A stretch of 45,480 nucleotides of DNA, from assembly GCA_937922235.1 (NCBI GenBank), contig CAKZVC010000046.1, forward strand, positions 1 through 45,480. Direction: 5' to 3'. Both the position numbers and the translations under genes were made by a program. This document shows, in pieces, positions 8,043 to 18,558 of the stretch. The DNA comes from an uncultured Acidimicrobiales bacterium. GTDB taxonomy: Bacteria > Actinomycetota > Acidimicrobiia > Acidimicrobiales > SHLQ01. Under the pieces are notes generated by a model. It ran no database searches. It saw only the letters and a list, made by a program, of their open reading frames with translations, and was not told where the DNA came from. The stretch's first letter is position 1. Each line of letters opens with the position of its first letter.

Positions 8043-8074
8043 TAGCGTCCTTGCTGGAGCTGGGCAATGAGGGG
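8043..8074 (+). promoter_or_regulatory. Candidate promoter -10 and ribosome-binding site for prs
   Basis: TAGCGT at 8043-8048 would start transcription near 8055, downstream of the alternative TTG at 8051. AGGGG at 8070-8074 lies 3 nt before ATG 8078. Both support ATG 8078 as the prs start. Confidence 0.5.
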
Positions 8075-8077
8075 CAC

Positions 8078-9061
8078 ATGGAGCAAGTAACGAAGAAGAA
8101 GTTGGCGCTGTTCGCTGGGCGTAACAGCATCGAACTCACGAACCAGGTCGCCGCAGCGATCGGTGTCGAGGTCGGCCACCCCAACATCGCCGAGTTCGCA
8201 AACGGCGAGATTCACTGCCGCTTCTCCGAGTCCGTTCGAGGCTCCGACGTGTTCATCATCAACACGCACTCCCAATGGGAAGACGGCACGATCAACGATT
8301 CGATCATCGAGCACTTGGTCATGGTCGATGCAGCACAGCGCGCATCAGCCAAGCGCATTACTGTCGTGGCCCCGTTCTACGGGTACGGCCGTCAGGATCG
8401 CAAAGCAGCTGGACGTGAACCAATCACTGCCAAGCTCGTCGCCAACATGTTCAAGGCTGCAGGCGCTGACCGACTTGTGAGCGTCGACCTGCACTCGGGT
8501 CAGATCCAGGGATTCTTCGATGGTCCTGTCGACCACCTCACCGCTATGCCCGTGCTCGTCGACTACCTCAAGTCACTCGGCACCGACGACCTGGTCGTCG
8601 TCTCGCCCGATGCCGGCCGAGTGAAGGTCGCCGAGCGCTACGCCAACCAGCTCGGCGCGTCACTCGCCATCGTGCACAAGCGCCGCATTGCCGGCCAGAA
8701 GAACATGGTTGAAGCCAAAGACGTCGTTGGTGAAGTCGAAGGCAAGGTCTGTGTCCTCATCGACGACATGATCGACACCGGCGGCACCATCGTCGCTGCG
8801 GCCGAACAGCTCACCGAACGCGGAGCGAAGTCGGTCATTGCCGCGACCACGCACCCGATTCTCTCGGGCCCAGCAGTCGACCGCCTCAAGAACTCCTCGA
8901 TCGAGAAGGTCATCGTCACCGACTCGCTGCCACTTGGCCCAGATAAGCAGTTCGACAAGCTCGTCGTGCTCTCGGTCTCCGGCATCATCGCCCGAGCCAT
9001 CGAAGCCGTCTTCCAAGACACCACCGTGTCCGAGATCTTCGACGGCAACAATCATTCCTAG
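8078..9061 (+). CDS. prs: Ribose-phosphate pyrophosphokinase (PRPP synthetase)
   Basis: 327 residues from ATG 8078. The reading frame also permits TTG 8051 (nine extra residues), which is less likely given the promoter position. Makes PRPP from ribose 5-phosphate and ATP for purine, pyrimidine, histidine and tryptophan synthesis and for arabinan precursors in some actinobacteria. Conserved blocks: FANGEIHCRFSESVRGSDVF, PFYGYGRQDRK (ATP/flexible loop), VDLHSGQIQGFFD, VVVSPDAGRVKVAERYA and the PRPP loop VLIDDMIDTGGT. Length and motifs are those of class I enzymes. Confidence 0.97.
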   Translation: MEQVTKKKLALFAGRNSIELTNQVAAAIGVEVGHPNIAEFANGEIHCRFSESVRGSDVFIINTHSQWEDGTINDSIIEHLVMVDAAQRASAKRITVVAPFYGYGRQDRKAAGREPITAKLVANMFKAAGADRLVSVDLHSGQIQGFFDGPVDHLTAMPVLVDYLKSLGTDDLVVVSPDAGRVKVAERYANQLGASLAIVHKRRIAGQKNMVEAKDVVGEVEGKVCVLIDDMIDTGGTIVAAAEQLTERGAKSVIAATTHPILSGPAVDRLKNSSIEKVIVTDSLPLGPDKQFDKLVVLSVSGIIARAIEAVFQDTTVSEIFDGNNHS

Positions 9062-9139
9062 GGCTCGGATCCGTCGCCCGGGGGCTCCTCGACCTCGCGC
9101 CTAGCTGGCCCGAGGCCCCGTCCGTTCGAACCGGCTTCG

Positions 9140-9317
9140 CAGCTTCGAACTCGTGCGGCAAAATGCGCAGCCATCGGATTCCGACTGTGCTCCCTCTGGG
9201 GGCCGTTCAAGCGCCACGGCGAACGCTTCGCGTTCGGGGCTGGGCGCCGGAGGCGGCGTTAGTCCATCGACAGCTTCGAACTCGTCCGGCAATTTTGCAG
9301 CCATCGGATTACGACTG
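9140..9317. repeat. Palindromic module flanked by 47-bp direct repeats (module A)
   Basis: Imperfect direct repeats begin CAGCTTCGAACTCGT and end ATCGGATTNCGACTG, at 9140-9187 and 9271-9317 (period 131). Between them, 9188-9270 carries a C/G-rich inverted repeat, GTTCAAGCGCCACG, the palindrome CGAACGC-TTC-GCGTTCG (9220-9236) and GGCTGGGCGCCGGAGGCGG. The GTTCAAGCG and GGGCGCC blocks recur in the same order at 25425-25459 (module B). Confidence 0.7.
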
Positions 9318-9324
9318 CCGTCCA

Positions 9325-9470
9325 GGTCATCGCGCGGCTTTTGGGGTCAGACCCTCTTGGTCATCGCGCGGCTTTTGGGGTCTGACCCTCTTGGTCATCG
9401 CGCGGCTTTTGGGTCAGACCCTCTTGGTCATCGCGCGGCTTTTGGGGTCAGACCCTCCTGGTCATCGCGA
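9325..9470. repeat. 34-bp tandem repeat array (about 4.3 copies)
   Basis: Units start at 9325, 9359, 9393 and 9426, and a partial unit runs 9460-9470. Each begins GGTCATCGCGCGGCTTTTGG and contains the palindrome GGGTC-A-GACCC; the third unit is one G short and the second reads GGGTCTGACCC. There is no spacer variation, so it is not a CRISPR array. The GGGGTCAG core is shared with the 26-bp repeats at 23410-23656. Confidence 0.85.
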
Positions 9471-9484
9471 TGTCGGAGCGTCCT

Positions 9485-9601
9485 GTAGGCATCCGCAGAT
9501 CTGGACGGGAGTCCCAGAACCTTTAGTAGGCGGAGCTCGCCCGAACGCGAAGCGTTCGCTGTGACCATGTAGGTATCGACGGTTCTGGGCGGGAGTCCCA
9601 G
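9485..9601 (+). repeat. Two-hairpin dispersed repeats, copies 2 and 3
   Basis: Two 33-nt related units start with GTAGG at 9485 and 9569 (27 of 33 bases alike). Each ends in a hairpin with loop CGGGAGT: CTGGA/CCCAG in copy 2 (one mismatch) and CTGGG/CCCAG in copy 3 (9585-9601). Between them lies GGCGGAGCT and the palindrome CGAACGC-GAA-GCGTTCG (9542-9558), then GACCATGTAGG as in copy 1 at 211-262. Confidence 0.65.
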
Positions 9602-9611
9602 CGAAACGCTG

Positions 9612-9649
9612 TAGCCTTACCGGGTTCAACAATCTACCTAGACGAAGGA
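9612..9649 (+). promoter_or_regulatory. rplY promoter -10 (TAGCCT) and ribosome-binding site
   Basis: TAGCCT at 9612-9617 is a likely -10 element. AAGGA at 9645-9649 sits 7 nt before ATG 9657. This is one of the few genes here with a classic leader, so the leader may be about 30 nt. Confidence 0.5.
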
Positions 9650-9656
9650 TGGCGCC

Positions 9657-10331
9657 ATGAGCGAGCTACTTCTCACCGCACACACCGGCCGCGAGACCGG
9701 AACCCGATCGAGCCGCCGGCTCCGACGTGAAGGTCTTGTTCCTTCGGTCGTTTATGGACTGGGTGCAGACCCTGTTGCCGTTGCCGTCGAGTGGCCAGCG
9801 CTCCGTAAGGCGCTCACCACCGATGCTGGCGTCAACGCCCTGATCACGCTCGATATCGAAGGCGATCAGCAGCTTTCGATCGTGAAGGAAATTCAGCGGC
9901 ACCCAACCCGCCGTGACGTGATCCACGTTGACTTCATCCGCCTCGACGCAAACGCCGAGGTCGAGGTCGAGGTTCCTGTCATCCTTATCGGCGATGCCAA
10001 GAAGGTCACAGACGTGTCCGGCATGGTCGATCAGACCATGTTCGCACTCTCGATTCTCTCGAAGCCAGATGCAATCCCAACCGAGCTTCCAGTCGATATC
10101 TCCGAGCTCGAGGTCGGCGAAGCAATCCACGTCTCCGACGTTGTACTGCCAAGCGGTGTTCGCACCGAGGTTGACGGCGAAGAGACGATCGCAAGCGCAC
10201 TCGTTACCCGCTCGACGCTCGACGCAATGCGCGCTGAAGAAGAAGCTGCTGAAGGCGAAGAGGGCGAAGGCGCCGCAGCTGCCGAAGGCGAAGGCGAAGG
10301 CGATGCCGACGAGGGTGGCGACGACTCCTGA
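9657..10331 (+). CDS. rplY: Large ribosomal subunit protein bL25 (CTC form)
   Basis: 224 residues. The N-terminal 5S-rRNA-binding L25 domain (about 1-95: GTRSSRRLRREGLVPSVVYG, then HPTRRDVIHVDF) is followed by the CTC/TL5 beta domain (about 100-190: PVILIGDAKKVTD, LSILSKPDAIPTELPVDIS). A very acidic Glu/Gly/Ala tail (about 195-224) completes it. It binds 5S rRNA at the central protuberance of the 50S subunit. pth follows 42 nt downstream, the usual rplY-pth pair. Confidence 0.97.
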   Translation: MSELLLTAHTGRETGTRSSRRLRREGLVPSVVYGLGADPVAVAVEWPALRKALTTDAGVNALITLDIEGDQQLSIVKEIQRHPTRRDVIHVDFIRLDANAEVEVEVPVILIGDAKKVTDVSGMVDQTMFALSILSKPDAIPTELPVDISELEVGEAIHVSDVVLPSGVRTEVDGEETIASALVTRSTLDAMRAEEEAAEGEEGEGAAAAEGEGEGDADEGGDDS

Positions 10332-10373
10332 TCGGAGCGTCTCCCAACCAGCTAGACGTGCGAAGCTTCATCG

Positions 10374-10976
10374 ATGTTTCGCCGCAAATCTGACGAACGT
10401 TCGGGAACCCCGGCCGACCTGCTTGTGGTCGGCTTGGGGAACCCGGGCGAGAAGTACGACGGCACTCGCCACAATGTCGGTGCCGAGGTCGTCGAGGTTC
10501 TGGCCGCTCGCTACGGCGAACGGCTCAAGGCAAGCAAGCAAGCCGCGCTAACTGCCGAGTGCCGTGTCGGCACCCAGCTGATGGTCGTCGCGTTTCCGCA
10601 GACGTTTATGAACGACTCGGGGCGCAGCGTCCGCGACCTCGTCAAGCGCCACGGCATCGAAGATGCGTCGAGGATCGTAGTGATCCACGACGAGCTTGAC
10701 CTTGAGGTCGGCACCTCGAAGCTGAAGATCGGCGGCGGACTCGCTGGCCACAACGGCCTGAAGTCGCTCAAGCAGCACCTGCACACCCAGGACTTTCTCC
10801 GAATCCGCATCGGCATCGGCCGACCTCCGGGCCGCCAGTCGGTTTCTGACTTTGTGCTTCGTCGCTTCGGCAAAGCCGACCGGGTCGATGTCGACATCGA
10901 GGTAGAACGCAGCGCAGACATAGTTGTCCGGCTTCTGAACGAAGCCCCCGAGACCATCATGAACGAGTTCAACTAG
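10374..10976 (+). CDS. pth: Peptidyl-tRNA hydrolase
   Basis: 200 residues. Hydrolyses the ester bond of peptidyl-tRNA released by stalled ribosomes. Visible are VVGLGNPGEKYDGTRHNVG with the catalytic His at 33, FMNDSG (substrate Asn), IHDELDL with Asp 106, and GGLAGHNGLKS. The stop overlaps the mfd GTG by one base (TAGTG), so the two are translationally coupled. Confidence 0.97.
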   Translation: MFRRKSDERSGTPADLLVVGLGNPGEKYDGTRHNVGAEVVEVLAARYGERLKASKQAALTAECRVGTQLMVVAFPQTFMNDSGRSVRDLVKRHGIEDASRIVVIHDELDLEVGTSKLKIGGGLAGHNGLKSLKQHLHTQDFLRIRIGIGRPPGRQSVSDFVLRRFGKADRVDVDIEVERSADIVVRLLNEAPETIMNEFN

Positions 10977-13900
10977 TGAGCGAAACCGATCCGCTGCACG
11001 CCCCACTCGGGGCACTGTTGTCAGCACTGACCGACGAGCCAGGTCTCATCGGTGTCCTCGGCAAGCGCAACGCGCTTGTCGCTGTTCCCGAATCGGGGCG
11101 GCCGTTGTCGCTTGCGGCGGTAGCGGCGCAGACCGAACGTGCGCCCGTCGTCATTGCGGTGCCGACTTCGAGCGAGGCCGACCGGTTGCGCTCCGACCTA
11201 GGTCTTTACCTTGGCGACGATGCGGTCGCCCTGTTCCCGGCGTGGGAAACGCTGCTGTTCGAGCGCATCAGCCCAAACGTCGAGACGATGGGTCGCCGTC
11301 TCGAAGTGTTGTGGCGCCTGCAAGATCCGTCACGCGCTCCGAAGGTTGTCGTGGCATCGGCCCGTGCGTTGGTGCAGCGGCTTGGCCCTGGCATCGACGA
11401 GCTCGAACCGATCATCGTTGGCGTGGGAGACCAGATCGACATTGCCGACCTCGCACGCCAGCTTGTCGACTCGGGCTATCGACGTGAATCTCAAGTCGAA
11501 TCACGCGGCTCGTTTGCCGTTCGTGGCTCGATCGTCGACGTGTACCCGAGCACTGCAAGCGCCCCGGTTCGCATCGACTTGTGGGGCGATGAAGTTGACC
11601 GCCTGAGCGAGTTCGGCATTAACGACCAGCGTTCGACAGTGACCCGTTCCGAAGTGATCATTCACGCCGCACGTGAAGTTGTTGCGTCCGAGTCGATCTC
11701 CGAGAAGGCCCGGGGGCTTGTTGCCTCAGAGCCGTGGGGTCGTGAGCACTGGGAGCGCTTGTCTGATGGCGAGTTCTTTGACGGTATGGAGTCGTGGCTT
11801 CCATGGCTGACCGACCGTGACTCGGTACTGGTCGACCATGTTGGTGCCGACGCGATGGTGGTGCTCGTCGAGCCTCGTCGTCTGCGCGATCGCGCTGGCG
11901 ACATTTTGGCCGAGGAAGCTGACCTGGCCACGACTCTGGCCCGCACCTGGGGTGCCATCAGCGACGACACCGAGTCTGAAGACGAGTTCCCGCGTCTGCA
12001 CGTGCCGTTCGACCGGATCCTCACCCACACCGACGCACCGGTATGGACAATGACGACCGCGCCGGAGGGTCCCGAGGTTTCGGTTATTGCCTCGACGGGG
12101 TGGGAGTCGCCGATCGGCGACCCGCCACCATTGGTCACCCAGCTCCAGCGTCTTGTGGCTGACGGCTTCCGCATTGTCGTTGGCGCCGACGGGTCCGGCA
12201 CTGCGCCCCGCCTAGCCGTGTTGCTTGCCGACAACGGCATCCACCTCCCAGTCCTCGATGCCCTCGATGGCACGAGCTCTGGCATCGTGGTTGCACCGCT
12301 CGAACGAGGCGCCGTCTTCACCTCATCGAAGCTGGCGGTGCTCAGTGAGTCCGACATCACGGGCCGTCGACGAACGCATCGCCGAGCGAAGAAGCGGGCG
12401 AACACATCGCAAGACACCTTCGACGACCTTGCGCCCGGCGACTACGTGGTTCATAACCAGCACGGCGTTGCCCGATTCGCCGGCATGGTTACACGGGCCA
12501 TTGGGGGAGTGGAGCGCGACTATCTGCTGCTCGAGTACCGCGGCGACGACAAGCTCTACATTCCGTCCGATCAGATCGGAATTGTTCGCCACTACACCGG
12601 CGGCGATAGCCCGAAGCTCTCAAAGATGGGTGGCAGTGATTGGGCCAAGGCAAAAGCGAAGGTCCGCACCGAAGTCAGCGAGATCGCCCAAGAACTCGTC
12701 GTGCTGTACCAGCGACGCGTCACCGCAGAGGGGCACGCATTCGCTCCGGACACGCCATTCCAGGCCGAGCTCGAAGACTCCTTCCCATACGAGGAAACGC
12801 CCGATCAGCTAACGGCGATCGTCGACGTCAAGGCCGACATGGAACGCCCGTATCCAATGGATCGTCTGGTCGTTGGCGACGTTGGTTTCGGCAAGACCGA
12901 AGTTGCGGTGCGTGCCGCATTCAAGGCCATCCAAGACAACAAACAGGTTGCTGTCCTCGTGCCGACCACCCTGTTGGCTCAGCAGCATCATCAGACGTTC
13001 TCCGAGCGGTTTGCGAGCTTCCCCGTGCGTGTCGAGGTGCTGAGTCGGTTCCTCACGAACGCCCAGGCAAAGAAGATCATCGAAGACACCAACGCCGGCA
13101 AGGTCGACCTGCTTATCGGCACACATCGCATGCTCAACCAAGAGCTGAAGTTCAAAGACCTCGGGCTTTTGGTCGTCGACGAAGAGCAGCGATTCGGGGT
13201 GAAGCACAAGGAGCGCATCAAGACACTGAAGACCGACGTCGATGTGCTCACGCTCACGGCGACGCCAGTGCCTCGAACGCTCGAGATGAGCCTCACGGGA
13301 ATCCGCGACATGACGCTCCTGCAAACTGCACCGTCGGAACGACAGCCCATCCTCACCTACGTCGGTGAGCAGAACGATCGAGCGATCACCGAAGCCATTC
13401 GTCGAGAGCTGTTGCGCGAAGGTCAAGTCTTCTTCGTGCACAATCGTGTGCGCGATATCGAGCACACGGCCGCACGAGTGCGCGAGATGGTGCCTGAGGC
13501 TCGTGTTGCGATCGCTCACGGTCAGATGGACGAGGCATCGCTCGAACAGGTCGTCCTCGACTTTTGGGACGGCGAATACGACGTTCTCGTGTGCACCACG
13601 ATTATCGAAACCGGCATCGACATGCCCTCGGTCAACACGCTTGTGGTCGACCGCGCCGACCTGCTCGGCCTCGGGCAAATGCATCAGCTCCGAGGAAGAG
13701 TTGGCCGGTCAGGCCAGCGCGCCTACGCCTACCTCATGGTGCCGGCCGACAAGTCGCTCACCGAGCAGGCCTACGAACGCTTGAAGACGATCGGTGAAGC
13801 CACCGATCTTGGGTCCGGGTTCAAGATTGCGATGCGCGACCTCGAGATACGTGGAGCGGGCAACCTGCTTGGCACCGGCCAGTCGGGTCATATCGCCGCT

Positions 13901-14446
13901 GTCGGTTACGACCTGTACTGCCAGATGGTCACCGAAGCGGTAAGCGAGCTCAAGGGCGAAACGATTGAAGAACCTGACGAGCTCACGATCGAGCTTCCAA
14001 TGAAGGCCTTCCTCCCCGAGTCGTACATGGAGACCGAAGATCAGCGTCTCGAGGCCTACCGCCGTCTCGCTGCGGTCGCCACCGCCGAGCAGGTCGAGGA
14101 CATCCGTGCCGAGTGGCTCGACCGCTACGGTCCGCTTCCCGAGCCCGTGTCGAACCTGCTCGATGTGGCGTCGGTGCGTGCCTGTTGCATTCGAGTGGGC
14201 ATCACCGAGCTCACAGTCACGAAGGGCCCAGGCTTTGGTGGCCCGGAGTTTCTCGTTCGGATGTCGCCGATCACCCTTCCGACGTCCAAGCAGATTCGCC
14301 TCGATCGGATCTACAAGCACTCGGTGTACAAAGACACCGTCGAGGGTGCCGAAGGTGGTTTCCTTCAGCTGGGCATGAAGAAGGGCAATATCGCTGACAA
14401 CATCGTGACGGCATTGGACGACTTGCTTCCTGCAGACGACGAGTAA
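10976..14446 (+). CDS. mfd: Transcription-repair coupling factor
   Basis: 1156 residues, GTG start. Mfd displaces RNA polymerase stalled at lesions and recruits UvrA. Domains in order: UvrB-like N-terminal module (1-400; ALFPAWETLLFERISP), RNA-polymerase-interacting CarD-like domain (about 475-560; PGDYVVHNQHGVARFAG), RecG-like translocase with Walker A GDVGFGKT at 634-641 and DEEQ at 735-738 (RFGVKHKERIK), motifs IV-VI (FVHNRV, TTIIETGIDMP, QLRGRVGRS), and the C-terminal TRCF domain. Length is normal. The lipoprotein gene starts 1 nt after the stop. Confidence 0.98.
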   Translation: MSETDPLHAPLGALLSALTDEPGLIGVLGKRNALVAVPESGRPLSLAAVAAQTERAPVVIAVPTSSEADRLRSDLGLYLGDDAVALFPAWETLLFERISPNVETMGRRLEVLWRLQDPSRAPKVVVASARALVQRLGPGIDELEPIIVGVGDQIDIADLARQLVDSGYRRESQVESRGSFAVRGSIVDVYPSTASAPVRIDLWGDEVDRLSEFGINDQRSTVTRSEVIIHAAREVVASESISEKARGLVASEPWGREHWERLSDGEFFDGMESWLPWLTDRDSVLVDHVGADAMVVLVEPRRLRDRAGDILAEEADLATTLARTWGAISDDTESEDEFPRLHVPFDRILTHTDAPVWTMTTAPEGPEVSVIASTGWESPIGDPPPLVTQLQRLVADGFRIVVGADGSGTAPRLAVLLADNGIHLPVLDALDGTSSGIVVAPLERGAVFTSSKLAVLSESDITGRRRTHRRAKKRANTSQDTFDDLAPGDYVVHNQHGVARFAGMVTRAIGGVERDYLLLEYRGDDKLYIPSDQIGIVRHYTGGDSPKLSKMGGSDWAKAKAKVRTEVSEIAQELVVLYQRRVTAEGHAFAPDTPFQAELEDSFPYEETPDQLTAIVDVKADMERPYPMDRLVVGDVGFGKTEVAVRAAFKAIQDNKQVAVLVPTTLLAQQHHQTFSERFASFPVRVEVLSRFLTNAQAKKIIEDTNAGKVDLLIGTHRMLNQELKFKDLGLLVVDEEQRFGVKHKERIKTLKTDVDVLTLTATPVPRTLEMSLTGIRDMTLLQTAPSERQPILTYVGEQNDRAITEAIRRELLREGQVFFVHNRVRDIEHTAARVREMVPEARVAIAHGQMDEASLEQVVLDFWDGEYDVLVCTTIIETGIDMPSVNTLVVDRADLLGLGQMHQLRGRVGRSGQRAYAYLMVPADKSLTEQAYERLKTIGEATDLGSGFKIAMRDLEIRGAGNLLGTGQSGHIAAVGYDLYCQMVTEAVSELKGETIEEPDELTIELPMKAFLPESYMETEDQRLEAYRRLAAVATAEQVEDIRAEWLDRYGPLPEPVSNLLDVASVRACCIRVGITELTVTKGPGFGGPEFLVRMSPITLPTSKQIRLDRIYKHSVYKDTVEGAEGGFLQLGMKKGNIADNIVTALDDLLPADDE

Positions 14447-14447
14447 C

Positions 14448-15167
14448 ATGGCTCACGTGATTCGTCGTCTTAGTCTCCTTCTCGCTCTGTTGCTCGCTCT
14501 GGCCGCCTGTGCCGGAGATGAGCGGTCCACTGTTGGACTCGGCGATGAGTCGATGTCTCGAACTGAGCTCACCGACCTCGTCATCTCCGTAAGCGGCGGC
14601 ATCCCTGAAGGTGCCGAGGATCCGACCAGCCTTGACGCCGAGCGCATGCGCCAAGTCGCCAGCGTCTACGTGCGCGACCTAGCGCTCACCGAGTATTTCG
14701 AGGCCAACGGCTTCGCCCCTGACGCTGCCGTGATTGACGCGGCCGAAGCCGCCGCAGCTCAGCGCTTCGAAAACCAAGAGTTCGGTTTCCTCGCCTTTGA
14801 CAGCGCTGGGTACCGAGCGATCGTGAACGCCGAGCTCAGAGCTCGCCAGCCATCAGAAGCGTTCTACGACTCGCCCGAAGAGGTGCCAGGCATTTTCGCT
14901 ACGCCACCGGTCGTCGACGATGTCTCCTTCCTGCAGATCCCGGCAGTCCTTCAGAACCCACAAGTCGCCGCCCAGCCCGAGCTGCTCAGCGACCCAGCCT
15001 TTGCTGCCTCCCTGCTCGAAGACCCCCAGATTCTTGATGCTGTTGTAGGTACCGCGCGGTTCAATCGCCAGACCGAGATCGTGAAGGCGTTCAGCGACGA
15101 CATCATTGTTGAATCGCGCCTCGGTGAGTGGGATAGCGAAACCGCTCGCTTTGTCGCTGGCGACTAA
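14448..15167 (+). CDS. SurA-N-like lipoprotein
   Basis: 239 residues. The signal peptide ends in a lipobox LAAC with the lipidated Cys at 21. The following part (GLGDESMSRTELTDLV) resembles the N-terminal chaperone helix of SurA/PrsA-type peptidyl-prolyl isomerases, but no parvulin domain with its catalytic residues is recognisable. It is probably a membrane-anchored extracytoplasmic folding helper; function is inferred. It lies between mfd and mazG with one-base gaps or overlaps on both sides (TAATG to mazG), so it is made with them. Confidence 0.75.
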   Translation: MAHVIRRLSLLLALLLALAACAGDERSTVGLGDESMSRTELTDLVISVSGGIPEGAEDPTSLDAERMRQVASVYVRDLALTEYFEANGFAPDAAVIDAAEAAAAQRFENQEFGFLAFDSAGYRAIVNAELRARQPSEAFYDSPEEVPGIFATPPVVDDVSFLQIPAVLQNPQVAAQPELLSDPAFAASLLEDPQILDAVVGTARFNRQTEIVKAFSDDIIVESRLGEWDSETARFVAGD

Positions 15168-16600
15168 TGGCTGAGCTCCCCACAGTCACGGTTGTGGGGC
15201 TGGGGCCAGCGGGTCCCGAGCTGCTCACGGTCGAGACCGAACGTCTGCTGAACGGCGGCGATCCGGTGTGGTTGCGAACGGCACGACACCCCGCTGCGAC
15301 GGGCCTTGCGATCTCCGGGTCGTTCGACGACTACTACGACGAGCACGAATCGTTCGAAGATGTGTATGTGGCCATCGTGGCTCGGTTGGTTGAGCTGGCG
15401 GGCGAACATGGCTCGATCGTCTACGCCGTGCCCGGGTCGCCGACGGTGGCCGAGCACACCGTCGAGCTACTGCGCAGCGCGGAGGGCATCGACCTGAACG
15501 TGCGCCCTGCAATGGGCTTCACCGACCTGTGCTGGAACGCGCTCGGGATCGACCCCATGGCCGAGGCGGTGACGATCGTCGATGCCCACCGCATCGCGAC
15601 CGATACGGCCGGGCGGCTTGGGCCCATGCTTGTTACTCAGGTGCACTCGCCTGAGGTACTCGACGATGTCATGCTGGCACTCGATGATGTGGCCCCTGGC
15701 GAGGTCACGATCCTCAAGGGCCTCGGTACCGACGACGAGCACGTCGAGACCGTTGACTGGGCCAAGCTCGCGTCGTCGGTGTCTCCCGATCACCTGACGT
15801 CGCTGTGGGTGCCAAAGCTGGCCGAACCGGTTGCGGCCGCATTTGTTCGCTTCGACGAGCTCGTTCGTCGCCTCCGCTCCGAATGTCCGTGGGACGGCGA
15901 ACAAACGCACGAATCGCTTCGCCCGTACCTGCTTGAAGAGACCTACGAGGTTCTCGAGGCGCTCGATGCGGTAACCGCAACTGGGGACGATCCCGAGAGC
16001 GACGCCTACTTCGACCTTGAGGAAGAGCTCGGTGACCTGCTGTTCCAGATCTTCTTTCACTCTCGCCTCGCTGCAGAGGAGGGGCGATTCACGGTGGCCG
16101 ATGTAGCCCAGGGGATCCACGACAAGCTGTATCGCCGGCATCCACATGTCTTCGGCAACGCCGACGCAGCCGAGACGATTGCCGGCTGGGAAGCGGCGAA
16201 GCAGATCGAGAAGTCCCGCGAAAGCGCGATGGATGGCATCCCAACGACGCTTCCCGCGCTGATGCATGCACTCAAGACGCAGAAGCGGGCGGCATCGGTG
16301 GGGTTTACCGGGCCTGATCTTGGTTGGGCACTGGGCGATGTTGCCGACGAGCTCGCCGAGGTCACCGAAGACCCGTCAGCCCACGAGGTTGGCGATCTGC
16401 TGTACGCAGCAGTGCAGGTCGCACGCATGCTCGACGTCAACCCCGAGTTAGCTCTCCGAGAGGCGTCGGAGCGATTTGCTGAACGGTTCCGGATCGTTGA
16501 ACGCAGCGCGCACAGCGATGGCGCAACGCTCGCTGATGAATCCTATGAAGCGCTCGGACGGCGATGGGCGGACGCCAAGGCCATGCGTTCCGAGAGCTAA
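15167..16600 (+). CDS. mazG: MazG nucleoside triphosphate pyrophosphohydrolase fused to a tetrapyrrole-methylase-like domain
   Basis: 477 residues. The N-terminal ~220 residues have the tetrapyrrole (corrin/porphyrin) methylase layout: VTVVGLGPAGPELLT, then VYAVPGSPTVAEHTV. The C-terminal part is MazG: CPWDGEQTHESLRPYLLEE, the EELGDLLFQIFFH metal site, then a second degenerate MazG-like half (LADVADELAEV-type, EVGDLLYA). The same fusion occurs in Bacillus YabN. MazG clears non-canonical NTPs; the methylase-like part usually has no known substrate in such fusions. It lies in the same place as in mycobacteria, between mfd and eno. Confidence 0.93.
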   Translation: MAELPTVTVVGLGPAGPELLTVETERLLNGGDPVWLRTARHPAATGLAISGSFDDYYDEHESFEDVYVAIVARLVELAGEHGSIVYAVPGSPTVAEHTVELLRSAEGIDLNVRPAMGFTDLCWNALGIDPMAEAVTIVDAHRIATDTAGRLGPMLVTQVHSPEVLDDVMLALDDVAPGEVTILKGLGTDDEHVETVDWAKLASSVSPDHLTSLWVPKLAEPVAAAFVRFDELVRRLRSECPWDGEQTHESLRPYLLEETYEVLEALDAVTATGDDPESDAYFDLEEELGDLLFQIFFHSRLAAEEGRFTVADVAQGIHDKLYRRHPHVFGNADAAETIAGWEAAKQIEKSRESAMDGIPTTLPALMHALKTQKRAASVGFTGPDLGWALGDVADELAEVTEDPSAHEVGDLLYAAVQVARMLDVNPELALREASERFAERFRIVERSAHSDGATLADESYEALGRRWADAKAMRSES

Positions 16601-16695
16601 ATCACAATCACCGAACTTCGCGTTCAGCGATGGGGATGCTTCCCTCTATCGGTAACAGTCACGCGAACATCGGCAAATTACATACCCACGGCGTG

Positions 16696-18515
<1,820 letters not shown>

Positions 18516-18546
18516 CGCTCGCGGGGACGTCCGCTTACTGTTCGTC

Positions 18547-18552
18547 TAGTGT
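18547..18552 (+). promoter_or_regulatory. Leaderless promoter -10 (TAGTGT)
   Basis: TAGTGT, then 6 nt, then the GTG start at 18559. There is no Shine-Dalgarno sequence. The same hexamer and spacing precede the moxR gene at 20158. Confidence 0.6.
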
Positions 18553-18558
18553 GACGGC

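Larger units (their letters stand above)
9062..9656. other. Gene-free repeat island between prs and rplY
   Basis: 595 bp with no credible gene. It holds three layers of repeats. 9140-9317 is a palindromic module between 47-bp direct repeats. 9325-9470 is a 34-bp tandem array. 9485-9601 is a pair of hairpin repeats around another palindrome. The 17-nt palindrome CGAACGCGAAGCGTTCG occurs at 9542-9558 and in the opposite orientation at 9220-9236. The rplY promoter lies at the right edge. Confidence 0.8.

Noticed and set aside
9325..9470. CRISPR array
   Set aside because: Units follow each other without variable spacers and no cas gene is near.
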